Positions 1 through 11,820 of a stretch of 64,000 nucleotides of DNA are shown one piece after another. Position 1 is the stretch's first letter, and each line of letters opens with the position of its first letter. The notes beneath the pieces were generated by a model, which did not search any database, had not been told where the DNA came from, and was given only the letters and a program-made list of their open reading frames with translations. This DNA comes from Pogostemon cablin (lineage: Eukaryota; Streptophyta; Magnoliopsida; Lamiales; Lamiaceae): NCBI GenBank assembly GCA_023678885.1, contig CM042983.1, positions 24,534,279-24,598,278 on the forward strand, given 5' to 3'. A program made the translations under genes and the position numbers.

Positions 1-228
1 GTAAGACACTTGGTGAATGTTCTGTGGAGAAGAAGCCCTTCTTACATAATAGATGCATATTTAAGACTTATTTTGCAATTTGCGTTGTTGTTGTAACTTG
101 AAATAGGAGAATCTCGTGCCTATTTAATTTTCAAATCTCGATGTAGTACCTCCTCCATCTAGATGGTTTTCCATATCGGTGATTATGTGACCTTTACGAA
201 TCTATTTTGTTTGGACCCTCATTAATTG
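1..228. other. Left edge, no gene recognised
   Basis: AT-rich sequence running into the first copy of the 317-bp array. No coding signal or RNA gene is seen. The last part already resembles the 3' half of the repeat unit. Confidence 0.4.
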
Positions 229-2905
229 AAGCCCAAGTAGATATTTTCATAAGCAGGCTTCAGTTGCCGATTGAGTTGATATTTATGTTGCCGATACCAA
301 AGATGAGTCCGGCCCAATACAATATTCATTGATTATTGAACAGCAAGACATTCAAAAGGTTTAAAATCCAAATGATATAGTGGAAGAGATAACCTTGGGC
401 CACAATAAAATAAGGCCCACGTAGATGAGCTACTAAAGATGGGCCCGGGCTAATAAATACATCATGGATTGTTAAAATAGATCAACTAAAATAAAAATTG
501 TTTTCCTTCCTACTAAGGTAACCCCTGAATTAGGTTGGGCCCACAATCATCCATCAAAAGGCCCATGTAGCAGGCTTCAATTATCGATTGAGTTGATATT
601 TATGTTACCAATACCGAAGATGAGTCCAGCCCAATACAATATTCATTGATTATTGAACAGCAAGACATATAAAATGTTTTAAACCTAAATGATGTAGTGT
701 AAGAGATAACCTTGGGCCACAATTAAATAAGACCAAGTAAATAGGCTACTAAAGATGGGCCCGGGCCAATAAATACATCATGGATTGTTAAAATAGACCA
801 ACTAAAATAAAAATTATTTTCCTTCCTACTAAGGTACCCCTGAAATTAGGTTGGGCCCACAATCATCCATCAAAAGGCCCATGTAGCAGGCTTCAGTTGC
901 CGATTGAGTTTATATTTATGTTGTCGATACCGAAGATGAGTCCGGCCCAATACAATATTCATTGATTATTGAACAGTAAGATATTTAAAATGTTTTAAAC
1001 CTAAATGATGTAGTGGATGAGATAACCTTGGGCCACAATTAAATAAGGCCCAAGTAGATAGGACACAAAAGATGGGCCTGGGCCAATAAATACATCATGG
1101 ATTGTTAAAATAGACCAACTAAAATAAAAATTATTTTCCTTCCTACTAAGGTAACCCCTGAACTTAGGTTGGGCCCACAATCATCCATCAAAAGGCCCAT
1201 GTAGCAGGCTTCAGTTGTCGATTAAGTTGATATTTATGTTGCTGACACCGAAGATGAGTCCGGCCCAATACAATATTCATTGATTATTGAGCAGCAAGAC
1301 ATTCAAAAGGTTTTAACCCTAAATGATGTAGTGTAAGAGATAACATTGGGCCACGATTAAATATGGCCCAAGTAGATGAGCTACTAAAGATGGGCCCGGG
1401 CCAATAAATACATCATGGATTGTTAAAATGACCAACTAAAATAAAAATTATTTTCCTTCCTACTAAGGTAACCCCTGATTTTAGATTGGGCCCACAATCA
1501 TCCATCAAAAGGCCCATGTAGCAAGCTTTAGTTGTCAATTGAGTTGATATTTATATTGCCCATACCGAAGATGAGTCCGGCCCAATACAATATTCATTGA
1601 TTATTGAACAGCAAGACATTCAAAAGGTTTAAAACCTAAATGATATAGTGTAAGAGATAACCTTGGGCCACAATTAAATAAGGCCCAAGTAGATGGGCTA
1701 CTAAGTATGGGCCCGGCCAATAAATACATCATGGATTGTTAAAATAGATCAACTAAAATAAAAATTATTTTCCTTCCTACTAAGGTAACCCCTGAACTTA
1801 GGTTGGGCCCACAATCATCCATAAAAGGCCCACGTAGCAGGCTTCAGTTGCCGATTGAGTTTATATTAATGTTGCCGATACCCAAGATGAGTCCGGCCCA
1901 ATACAATATTCATTGATTATTGAACAGCAAGACATTCAAAATGTTTTAAACCTAAATGATGAAGTGGAATAGATAACCTTGCCCACAATTAAATAAGGCC
2001 CAAGTAGATGGGCTACTAAAGATGGGCCCGGGCCAATAAATACATCATAGATTATTAAAATAGACCAACTAAAATAAAAATTATTTTTCTTCCTACTAAG
2101 GTAATCCCTGAACTTAGGTTGTGCCCACAATCATCCATCAAAAGGCCCATGTAACAGGCTTCAGTTGCCGATTGAGTTTATATTTATGTTGCTGATACCG
2201 AAGATGAGTCCGGCCCAATACAATATTCATTGATTATTGAACAGCAAGACATTCAAAATGTTTTAGACCTAAATGATGTAGTGGAAGAGATAACCTTGGG
2301 CCACAATTAAATAAGGCCCAAGTAGATGGGCTACTAAAGATGGGCCTGGGCCAATAAATACATCATGGATTGTTGAAATAGACCAACTAAAATAAAAATT
2401 ATTTTTCTTCCTACTAAGGTAACCCCTGAACTTAGGTTGGGCCCATAATCATCCATCAAAAGGCCCATGTAATAGGCTTTTGTTGCCGATTGAGTTGATA
2501 TTTATGTTGCCGATACCCAAGATGAGTCCGGCCCAATACAATATTTATTGATTATTGAACTGCAAGACATTCAAAAGGTTTTAAACTTAAATGATGTAGT
2601 GGAAGAGATAACCTTGGACCACAATTAAATAAGGCTCAAGTAGATGGGCTACTAAAGATGGGCCCGGGACAATAAATACATCATGGATTATTTAAATAGA
2701 CCAACTAAAATACAAATTGTTTTTCTTCCTACTAAGGTAACCCCTGAACTTAGGTTGGGCCCACAATCATCCATCAAAAGGCCCATATAGCAGGTATCAG
2801 TTTCCTTTTGAGTAGATATTTATGTTGCCGATACCGAAAATGAGTCCGGCCCAATAACATAATCATTTCTTATTAAACAACACGACATTCAAAAGTTTTA
2901 TACAT
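229..2905. repeat. 317-bp tandem satellite-like array, about nine copies
   Basis: The landmark GATGAGTCCGGCCCAATACA recurs at 302, 619, 935, 1253, 1570, 1886, 2203, 2521 and 2839, giving spacings of 316-318 bp. Each unit holds about six TGGGCC/GGCCCA hexamers, including a GGGCCCGGGCC core, a TTGGGCCCACAATC block and an AAAGGCCCATGTAG block. The inner copies are very similar; the first and last are diverged. No unit carries a long open frame. TGGGCC/GGCCCA is known as the site II (TCP-binding) element of plant promoters, but no gene is recognised next to the array, so a regulatory role is only speculation. The simplest description is a local satellite or an amplified intergenic segment. Confidence 0.93.
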
Positions 2906-3190
2906 ACATAATGTAGTGGAAATTAATTAACCTAGAATATTATGATACTTAATATTAACCTGAAAATTAATTAAGTTCCTATAGTAATGGGTAGCGTCCA
3001 ATAATGCTGTCATATATCCCAATCAAATCAAATTTACATCAAGAAAGAGATACAGGGTCCAGTGACAAAGTAGAAATTTTTTTTCTCATAAGGCTTCACC
3101 CTAAAACCAAAAAATACACGCGATGCACATGAAAAATGTTAATGCTTCATCTCTCCAGCTTCGGAAGGCATACAATTCTCCGCAGAGTAG

Positions 3191-4689
3191 TCATCTATAT
3201 TCATCAATATTCATATTTTTCAGTGTGTCCAATGATCTTAGCCCTACTGCAGCCTCTAGATAAAGGCAGCAAAACAAAGCACAATCATTGCCAGTCACCT
3301 ACTGTGGTAATTTGGTTACCTTCTCAACTTTGAAAGGCCGCTGCACATCAACGCCTTTCCTGATGTTGCAATGGTCAAGTAGGCTGCTAATTACCATCCC
3401 AAACATCTCAAATTGTGGAATGTAGTATTTTCTCGTTGTTCTGTAGCTCGAATCATATATCAGGATCTTATTATTACGAAATTGAACTTCGTACAGAACC
3501 CAATGATTGCCACGAACATGGGCCACTCCAAAGAACTTCTCCACTTCATTCCACTTCTGACCAAAACCTCCTTTAGGTAATTCACCTGTCACGTAGCCCA
3601 ACAACATCTTCTCATTCTCTTTCCAGTCCCATACTTCTCCCCTTTTCATGGTTTTCTCCCATAGCCTATCAATGCTCGTCACCCTTTGCTGCACCTCAAA
3701 TAAGATGGACTCAAATGGAAGGCCAAAAACAATCACAAAGTTATAAAACAGAAAACCAGTTAACAAAAGGTTGCATTCATACCCAGAAAATAAACTCTAC
3801 AACCGTCCACCCAGTAGCAAGACACTCCGAAGACCTTTTCACATTATGGACCACGAGCTTAATCAGCATATCAAGCATCTGAGATATCAAAAAAATGTAG
3901 TTTTTAATTTAGCATCACTTTATTTAGTATATAACTCATCGCCTATCCATCACATATTCCTCATCGCCTATTCATTCTCTGGATGTGAATAGATAATCAA
4001 AAAATAATGGCTACACAGATGACTGAAATTCGTACTCTAAGGTTATAAAATCGTTGTCTGCTTTCTTATTCGCCCAGTACCACGCATTGAAGGAATTTGC
4101 AAAATGATCAGCACACTCATCAATAGGTGTTTTGGGACAGGACACACAGGAAACTTTTCTCTTTTTTTTACGCGTCCATTCTTCCAATCTGCAGCAATCT
4201 TCACCCCAGGATTGCCTTTCCCCCTACTTGTCTCTTTTTTTTATAAATGCCACTTGCAGATTACCCTAAAATAGAATGAACATCTGAATTGAGATTATCT
4301 TTTGGTTATAAAAATGATCTGACTAATACAAGTATCATCCAATTTACTAATGGGAATGTTGTTCCCTTCAACACCTCAAAAACATCATCCTCAGTCATCG
4401 CTACTGAACAATATCCAGTTTTCCTTGCCGCATATACCTCTATAGACTGTCAATTTAAAAAGAACAACATTAATAATAATTTCCTTAAAGGAGCCACATA
4501 TAAAATTCAATCATTATTTAATTGCTATACACAAATTTCCTACATGACATATATTAATTTACCTTGCAGAAACGGTCTGGTTCAGCAGGCACATTGTCCT
4601 CTTCCAGCCCCATTTCATTGGTCCCGGTGGGAATTCCAATGTCATTCTTCTCATTTTGATCGCTACAATGCGTGGGAATATGAACTGCT
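3191..4689 (-). pseudogene. Ulp1/C48 cysteine peptidase C-terminal half (transposon-type), broken
   Basis: Minus-strand exons are visible. One ends at 4563 with a GTAAAT donor. A second starts at 4446 after ACAG and includes MTEDDVFEVL. A third, near 4016-4195, holds CADHFANSFNAWYW. The last, 3766 down to 3191, is the peptidase core. The core shows the catalytic His-Trp (GNHWVLYEV), the Asp (ILIYDSS) and, after a stop, TGNDCALFCCLYLE with the catalytic Cys. An in-frame TAG at 3301-3299 sits six codons before that Cys, where the family has its catalytic Gln, so a complete peptidase cannot be made. Ulp1 peptidases cleave SUMO; large plant families of this form (DUF1985 then Ulp1) are spread by Mutator-like or related DNA transposons. 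The N-terminal half lies at 7600-8172, beyond an inserted retroelement. Confidence 0.8.
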
Positions 4690-6086
4690 TGTTGGATTGT
4701 ATACTAAAAGTCTAGCTTTTTGTATGAACAATGTTATAACAATTTATTTGAAATGAGAATCATATGATCAAATGATTGTGTCTTATAATTTATTTATATG
4801 CATGATGCAATAGTCCACTTACTTTATACTGTAGATAATATGTTGTGCGACAACACGCGGAATATCATATTATCGGTTTTCTTATAAAGTATAAACAGAT
4901 GCTCACAACTGAGACAGACGAGGACTCTCTATCGGGGTGGTTGTAGTGTGATTTGGTATTAGTTTGTCTTGACTATAGAATCACATTAGTACACTTTTGT
5001 GTATTGAGCAGGACCGCTTGAGATCGTTTGACTTATACTGACTTATAGAAGAACTTGATCTCTGTTATTATGGATGTTCGTGCTCTTAATCCCTATATAA
5101 TAACTTCGACACGTAGGGTAGTATGCATTTCTTTGATTCATCAATGGGTGAGATTTACATGTATTAAATCAACAAACTCGGTGAGTTGGGAAGTAGTGCT
5201 GTCTCTATGGTGTGCTGTTGATTGTAGAAGGAATCTGTGTCCGTTATAAGTTGATGATGCCCCCTTGAGGAGCTCATAAGGATTATCATGTAAACCCTGC
5301 AGGTAGATTTATTCCGACATGATAATGAGGTTGAGTGGTACTACTCTCGGATGAGATATTAATTAATGGAGTTTTCAGTAACTTAATTAATTAACGGGCA
5401 TTGTATATCTTAAACATGGGGAGACTGTAGGGCTCATAATAAGAAGGAGCCCATAACGTAATTATGGGATTAGAATGGTAGTGCAGTAATAATATTTTTG
5501 TGGTATATATTATTATTATTGGACTTAAGTATAAGCTTTGGGCTAAGCTTGGATACTTAAGCCCAATGGAGGCCCAACTCTAATTTCTCCTCCTGGTCCC
5601 TGCTGTAGCCCATATATAAGTCATCTCAGCTGTCCAGAAACCCTAATCTATGAGATTAATCACGCCTAACACTGTGAGGAGGGTGAGGGAATAGCAGAAT
5701 GAGAAGATCTCGAGAATCGTCGCCCACACGACGTCGAGATTAGACTTAGGAATACAGCAGAAGACTGGAAGGTTGTTTGCTGCTGTTATCCACTACCTTT
5801 TACGATTTTTTATAAAATTGTACAGACTTCAGAACAGGATGTGTGATATGCTAACGGAAAGCCACGGAAGAGAGAATAATTTTGGCGCATAGATCACTCA
5901 ATTCCGATATCGGATGAGAGAGTTATGCCCAAAACGGTGAGATTGCACAGGCCGTCGGCGATAATCCATCTTCTTCAACATACCCTAGTGAAAGGTAATA
6001 CGTTTCTTATTTACTTGCTTCCGCTGCTTGTTAGAAATATATGGAATCCTAACAGGTCACGTTAACTAAATGATCGAACACCAACA
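4690..6086 (+). repeat. 5' LTR, about 1.4 kb
   Basis: Bounded by TGTTGG and CCAACA, the usual TG...CA inverted dinucleotide ends, and followed one base later by the primer-binding site. Contains a TATA-like box at 5613. No second copy of this LTR is found in the window. Confidence 0.75.
5613..5620 (+). promoter_or_regulatory. Probable LTR TATA box
   Basis: TATATAAG lies within CCCATATATAAGTCATC in the downstream half of the LTR, where plant LTR promoters normally sit. Not tested further. Confidence 0.45.
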
Positions 6087-6088
6087 AT

Positions 6089-6100
6089 TGGTATCAGAGC
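6089..6100 (+). other. Primer-binding site, initiator tRNA-Met
   Basis: TGGTATCAGAGC matches the primer-binding site complementary to the 3' end of plant initiator methionine tRNA. It lies two bases after the LTR end and fixes the element's orientation as plus. Confidence 0.85.
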
Positions 6101-7156
6101 TTCAGTTTCGTGGTGAAGCGTGAAACGTTAGGCTAGGGTTTATGTGATTTATGTTTTTCTTGTTTGAAATAGAATCACATGTATGATTAGGGTTTTAGTA
6201 TGATTTGATTGTGCATGTATATTCCCTATTGTCTTTGGCTGTGTGGGAGAATCGACGAAACTTGTTCGTCAAATTCACCCCTGAAAGGGACGATATGGTT
6301 CACACGGTGGCGTGATGGAGCTATGCCGTGCGGTATGGCGGGCGTGGTTTCTTGAAGCCCGATGGAGTGCTTGGCGTGCACGGTTGATGGCGTGTGGAAG
6401 ACGGGCGAAGGCGCTCATTGCCAAGCATGTAAGGCAAGCATGATGCGCACGGTATCGTGTGTGTGAGTAGGCAGTCTGGCGTACGGATGCGGCCCTGCAG
6501 TAGGCGTGCCAAGGGAGGAATCCAGGTGAGAAAATTTGGTGCATGGATTCCAATTTCTGGTGCACGGTTGACGCTCCATGGCGTGCTTGATCCAGGTATT
6601 CCCGGGTGAGTCCTCTTGGTTTTCCGATTGGGTCTCTGGTGGCTGGGAAAGAAAGGCGCAGGCGACTCGACAAGCATGGCGGCTGCTCTACACTGGTGGC
6701 ACTGGTGGCTGGGCACTGTGAATGGTGCGAGTTAGAGACTGCGGTCGACACTAGTCGCATGTGTGGCAGGTACGATTGGGAATAGTCGCTGCATGGCGAG
6801 ACTAGTGGATATCCTTGCAGAGCTTGCACTCAGTGGCACTCCAAGGCACGAGCTTCGCGGATCTGGTGACTGATGTTTGGATACCGACGGTTGGCATACA
6901 ATTGAATTGCTGGGCGATGTTGGATGTATGGCGCGCAGATACACTGTATGTCTCGCACTACAGGCATGAGACGCGCACGTTGGCTCATGCTTGTGGGCGA
7001 GATGCATGCACGGAGAGTGCTGTGCGAGGGATCTGCCACACGGTTGCAGCCGTGTGATGATAAAAGTTGCCGTGCAGACTGCTGTGTGTGAAAACTCATT
7101 ATCGAGTGAAGGTCGTGTGATGGCACGGTTGCAGCCAGACGAGAAGAATTAACACG

Positions 7157-7316
7157 CTGCAGGCATAGCGCTCGAAAATATTAGCGCACTGCAGGCATAG
7201 CGCGTGGAAATATTGGCGCACTGCAGGCGTAGCGCACAGAAATATTGGCGCACTGCAGGCGTAGCGCGCGGAAGTATTGGCGCACGACAGGTGTAGCGCG
7301 CGACTTCACACACAAT
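7157..7316. repeat. 32-bp tandem repeat, five copies, GC-rich
   Basis: CTGCAGGCRTAGCGC recurs at 7157, 7189, 7221 and 7253, and a diverged copy (CGACAGGTGTAGCGC) at 7285, spaced exactly 32 bp. Each copy is a GCGC...GCGC segment followed by GAAATATTGG. It lies in the internal part of the truncated LTR element. Confidence 0.85.
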
Positions 7317-7599
7317 TCAGTGCACGGATCAACTATTTTTTTTCGTGATGTGTAACTGCCATAATTGATTTAATTGTCTATTATTATTATATATGGTTGA
7401 CGGTCGATATCGATAGTTTTGAAATTTTGATACTCAGAAAGTTTTTCGAAAATTTGATAATCTGATAGATATCGATGATTTTGAAAATCTGGACGATATC
7501 GACGGTCGATATCATGGTTTCAAAATTTTGATAATCTGAAAATTCTCAAAAATTTGATAATCTGAAAGTCCTTGTCGATACTCGTGCTTGGTGGCGAAC

Positions 7600-8172
7600 A
7601 ATCGAATTCGCTGATATATAACTGTCGATACCCCACGGATACTAGTTGAACATCTCCAAATCATCCGCCAGCCAAATATATTGCATATCAACCTTATTGG
7701 ACCCATGCCCTTTGCTCAAAAGCATCCCATATACATCCATAACAAAGCTAGCTTTACACTATCATCGCTACCTCCAATTCTGCTTAAGGCTTTTCTTGAA
7801 TGCCGACTCTATCATATCCACAGTAACTACATCGGCATCAAGGTATCGCTTTTTTATTGTATCGCTCTCAAATGTTCTAGGTTTGGAATCGAATTTTAAT
7901 CCCGTTACAAGGGCAAACTCGCACGGCCCAAACTCTGTCTCCTGCCTGTTCAAATGGAACACTATTCGGTCTGTGCATTCTGATGTGTCCTGCAAGTAAA
8001 GCTACCCATGAAAATTCATTGGGGGGATTCTCAAGAAATGCCCAAAGTAGCTCTGCTCGAACTGCTTCAGCTGTGTAGCCTTTAAACCCTTCTTAATCTT
8101 GCCAATCACGGACATGTCACAGCGATCTGCCACCCTTGCAAAGTGCCGATCTGGATGACTAACGAGAGCCAT
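7600..8172 (-). pseudogene. DUF1985 domain of a Ulp1-type transposon gene, broken
   Basis: From an ATG at 8172 the minus strand reads through RHFARVADRCDMSVI and FEQSYFGHFLRIPPM, then FGPCEFALVTGLKF and later DLEMFN...YPWG. This is the typical DUF1985 order found in front of Ulp1 peptidase domains in plant transposon genes. The frame is closed by a TAG after NFHG, by stops after SLKQNWR and by a TAG after DLEMFN. It is the upstream half of the gene whose peptidase part is at 3191-4689; the LTR fragment at 4690-7600 lies between. DUF1985 has no established biochemical function. Confidence 0.75.
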
Positions 8173-9571
8173 GGTCAGACTACCTACAATACGTCACATG
8201 TACAATGCCTTTAACTTTGTATATATATGAATATCATTCTAACTAAAATCGCAATTACCCATGCAATAGGCCATTAAAACACATATTTAACCAGAACACT
8301 TCTAATCTGCATATTAATTAACAGATGCATTCAGTTATCAGCTTTTTCCTTGAATTACACAGAAGAGCATCATCATTGCCTACTGAATTTATAACAAATC
8401 ATCAGATATTCACATCTACGATCTACACCATCCAGATATGCTATGGTTGTAAAATTTTATGGGTAGTTCAATGTAATGGGTGGAACAAAAAACTTGAAGA
8501 TTTCTCAAATCTTTATTCAGTTCCATTTATCATTCACAAAAATCAACATCCTCTACACAGATCACCTATGCAATTATCTATCTAAGCCATCCACCAAACA
8601 ATATCAAGACATGTATTACCTGTACTCTTCAACTACAAGATTCGCGGCCTGTACTCACTTACCACCATGGGGATGTACTCTGCTTTTTTCTCCAACGACA
8701 CCAGCCTTTCTGAAATTAATGTAGCCGAGGGGATCACTTCTTCTCAGCTCCTGGACCCTTCAAATTTGGGAGTACATCTCTTCTTCGATGATCCTCAAAT
8801 GTTCGAAAGGTTTAGGGATATGGATTATATATTGTCGAAATTTCAATTAAGGGTTGTTTTCCCCCAATTATGCAATCGAGATCAGTGGGTTATCTCAAGC
8901 AAATCGAATTTCCAAATTATAAAACTGGCCAGTCTGATGAGGGGGCAACATAGTCATTACACCTGTTAAATGGCTATATCCCCTTAAAAACTAAACGGTG
9001 GGTGGAAAAACTTGGAGGCCTCTACCCACTTGCATATTTTCCCCATTTTTCACTAACTAATATAACTACCAACTCTATATAAAATAATAATACTTTTTAA
9101 TCCACGTGCAAAAAGTAAAGGGATGCTTTATCGAGGAACGGAGGAAGCATATGCTTGTAATTATACTAACTATTTAAGATTTTTATTATACATCATATAT
9201 AATCAAATTTTTACACAAAAATAGGATGCAATATCCTGATGTCATTTATGTGAAATTATTGCTCATGATATAAAATTTTATACCAAGAATTGGACAGCTA
9301 AAGATGGATTTCAATGTTGTTGAAACAGGAAAACATCATATCAACTCTTAAGGGTTGAATTCAAATATTTGATGAAACCCTACATAAAAATGAAGAGAAG
9401 AAGGACAAGCTAATCACATTCTCAAGAAAGCATGCTCTATCATGCATAATAACTATTAAAGGAAGATTAGAGGAAATGACTTGTGATAACCATTTGAATT
9501 TCAAATAATTAAAATTTTTCACTTCGATTACAAATCTTCAAATTTGCCCACTTTTCATATAAATATACTAT
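8173..9571. other. Upstream part of Ulp1-type element, then AT-rich spacer
   Basis: At 8643-8990 the minus strand is of coding-like composition with a GTAAGT donor near 8665, so it may be an upstream exon or leader of the DUF1985/Ulp1 gene; I could not confirm a frame. The rest is AT-rich. A Stowaway-like remnant is possible near 9070-9150. No other gene seen. Confidence 0.35.
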
Positions 9572-9576
9572 AATAC

Positions 9577-9997
9577 TGTTGGGATAAGGCATCTCCATTC
9601 ATTCCTAAGGGACAAATAAAGAAGAACATAAAAAGTACAACACAAGAATTACGTGGAAAACTCCAAAACCGGAGAAAAACCACGGACCGAGAAAATACCA
9701 CTATGTGAAAAATTTTTACAATCACACTGAATCTCTCTCTCCCGACCCAATCCCTACACCCTTACAAATCTTTGACTAATTCTTACCTTTCTTCTCATTC
9801 TCACAATCGAGAATCAAAGAAAGGAATTTAACTAGAATCAAATACAAAGATTAAAGTGTACTTGATTGGTGCACTTAACATCAAAACAAGGGGCCTCCTT
9901 AAATAACATAAGGAGCCCCTCCCCATTTTCTCTCCCACCCGATGTGGGACAAAAACAAAGGAAAAAAAAACTTCCTTTTAATTTGACAAACCCAACA
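9577..9997 (-). repeat. 3' LTR of the 1.95-kb element
   Basis: 421 bp. Matches 11105-11526 almost throughout, differing by scattered substitutions and single-base indels. The polypurine tract (minus strand) abuts its inner edge near 10010. Confidence 0.93.
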
Positions 9998-11091
9998 ATC
10001 TCCACCTTGTCAAAATAAAAGAAAAATACATTGTCTTCACCGTCAATCATTCTCAATCCCGAGAATCATACTCCACCATATGAGTTGACCACTTAGAATA
10101 AATTATTCTAAGAATTTCCTGTGACACATATCGAAAAACACCTGCTGATATTTATGGTGCTACTTCCAGCTTTTGGCTCCCCTGGAAGTCCATCAGCCAT
10201 CGATATACATCCACCATACACCCTACATTACCTGCCAAGTCAATGTCTGTGTGCAAACTTGTGAACCAGCTAATATTATTACATCCTTTTTCATGACAAC
10301 TGAACATGTCATAAGGATCCCCAATAATATTAACTCAACATTCAGAACTGTTGCCGCACCAGCTCCTCCTTGACCAGAAACGTCACCATTGCTCCACCGT
10401 AAGCAATTACTGTGCCATTGCTTCACCGCAATTACCGCACTATTGCTACACCTTGAGCAAAACCCGTCTGTACCGACATGACGTCGCTGTCTTTTTTCGC
10501 GAGCTACACCAGGCTTGTCCGAATCCTTTTCCTACTAAAAGTGTCGTCACTTGAAGCGACTCTAACCTCCAGAATTCACGATGCTTTCCCCACTTTTCGA
10601 TTGACTCTACGCTTTTCTTTACCGATCTAGTGCCACCCGATACCAAGTACCACATCGCCACCTTCCCCGTTGAATCGCTGCTTTCCCACGCCACCAGTCA
10701 TTACCGAAAAACTCGTTCCTTTCAAACCTCCTTGAGCCGACGTCCATGGAAAACCCCATGCCGCTGTTAAGCCAACTCCACCACCGGGAGTCCCAGCAAT
10801 TCACATTGCTGCAGGTCTAAGAACTCTGCTAAAAACTGCTGTCCTGCAAATCCTACCCCTTGCCACGCCACTGTCGCCACAGTCCGACGCATTTCACCGC
10901 AAGAAAGGAGATGCCATCGCATCCGGCTAATCTTCTGATCCCCTTGTGTCACCAGTTTTTCCCACTTCTTTCATGTCACCCGTAGCCTAATGAATAACCC
11001 TCTTCCTCTTATAAAGTTTTTTCTGATGTGGAAGGTCAAACTATGCTGCAACCACAGAGCATACTAAGAACTTTATAAGCACCCGAACCGA

Positions 11092-11103
11092 GCTCTGATA
11101 CCA
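11092..11103 (-). other. Primer-binding site, initiator tRNA-Met
   Basis: The plus strand reads GCTCTGATACCA, the reverse complement of TGGTATCAGAGC, directly inside the right LTR. It shows that the element reads on the minus strand. Confidence 0.9.
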
Positions 11104-11104
11104 C

Positions 11105-11526
11105 TGTTGGGATAAGGCAGATTCTCATTCATTCCTAAGGGACAAATAAAGAAGAACATAAAAAACACAACACAAGAATTACGTGGAAAACTCCAAAACT
11201 GGAGAAAAACCACGGACCGAGAAATACCACTATGTGAAAATTTTTCACAATCACACAGAATCTCTCTCTACCGACCCCAATCCCTACACCCTTACAAATA
11301 TTTGACTAATTCTCACATTTCTTCCCATTCTCACAACCGAGAATCAAAGAAAGGAATTTAACTAGAATCAAATACAAAGATTAAAGTGTACTTGATTGGT
11401 GTACTTAACATCAAAACTAGGGGCCTCCTTAAATTACATAAGGAGCCCCTCCCCATTTTCTCTCCCACTCGATGTGGGACAAAAACAAAGGAAAAAAAAC
11501 TTCCTTTTAATTTGACAAACCCAACA
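11105..11526 (-). repeat. 5' LTR of the 1.95-kb element
   Basis: 422 bp, partner of 9577-9997, followed immediately by the AATAC target duplication. Confidence 0.93.
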
Positions 11527-11567
11527 AATACCTCTATCAAAATGTAAGTCGGATTTTATAAGAGAAA

Positions 11568-11820
11568 TCATGATTTTGTTCCACTCAGACTTTGTGATTT
11601 CACAAGTTTATTCTATTCGGTCTTTGTGATTTTTTTCTATTCGAACTTTATTTTTTTTGTTTTATTTGAGTTTTGAGATTTTGTTCTATTTGGGTTTCGA
11701 GATTAATTATTCCATTTGGACTTTGTATTTTTGTTTTATTCGGGTTTTGTGATTTTTATTCTTTTTCTGATTTTTGTTCTATTGGGTCATGTGATTTTGT
11801 TCTATTAGTATAATATTTTA
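11568..11820. repeat. Degenerate T-rich minisatellite
   Basis: About nine imperfect copies, 25-30 bp each, of TTTTGTTCTATTYGGRYTTTGTGA. Too diverged for an exact period. Confidence 0.55.

Larger units (their letters stand above)
4690..7600 (+). mobile_element. LTR retroelement fragment (5' LTR, primer site, non-coding internal part), inserted in the Ulp1-type gene
   Basis: The fragment starts with TGTTGG, runs through a long LTR ending CCAACA at 6086, and continues with a primer-binding site and a GC-rich internal stretch (about 6270-7320) that encodes no recognisable gag or pol. No 3' LTR is present before the interrupted Ulp1-type gene resumes near 7600, so the element is truncated; the exact right edge is uncertain (7330-7600). 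It separates the DUF1985 exons from the Ulp1 exons of the minus-strand gene, so it inserted after that gene arrived. Confidence 0.7.
9577..11526 (-). mobile_element. Complete non-autonomous LTR retrotransposon, 1.95 kb
   Basis: Two near-identical LTRs (9577-9997 and 11105-11526) start TGTTGGG and end CCCAACA. An exact 5-bp target duplication AATAC flanks the element (9572-9576, 11527-11531). A primer site for initiator tRNA-Met lies next to the right LTR and a purine-rich ACAAGGTGGAGAT tract next to the left LTR, both on the minus strand. The 1.1-kb internal region holds no gag, protease, RT or integrase, so it depends on proteins from another element. Few LTR differences suggest a fairly recent insertion. 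Confidence 0.93.

Noticed and set aside
1936..2130. Small open frame inside the 317-bp array
   Set aside because: Present in one unit only and not conserved between units.
6275..7126. Overlapping open frames on both strands in the GC-rich interior of the first LTR fragment
   Set aside because: Composition is Cys/His/Arg-rich with no family motif, and frames overlap on both strands, as expected of GC-rich non-coding DNA.
10446..10804. Open frames within the 1.95-kb LTR element
   Set aside because: Short and without gag or pol motifs; the element is better described as non-coding.
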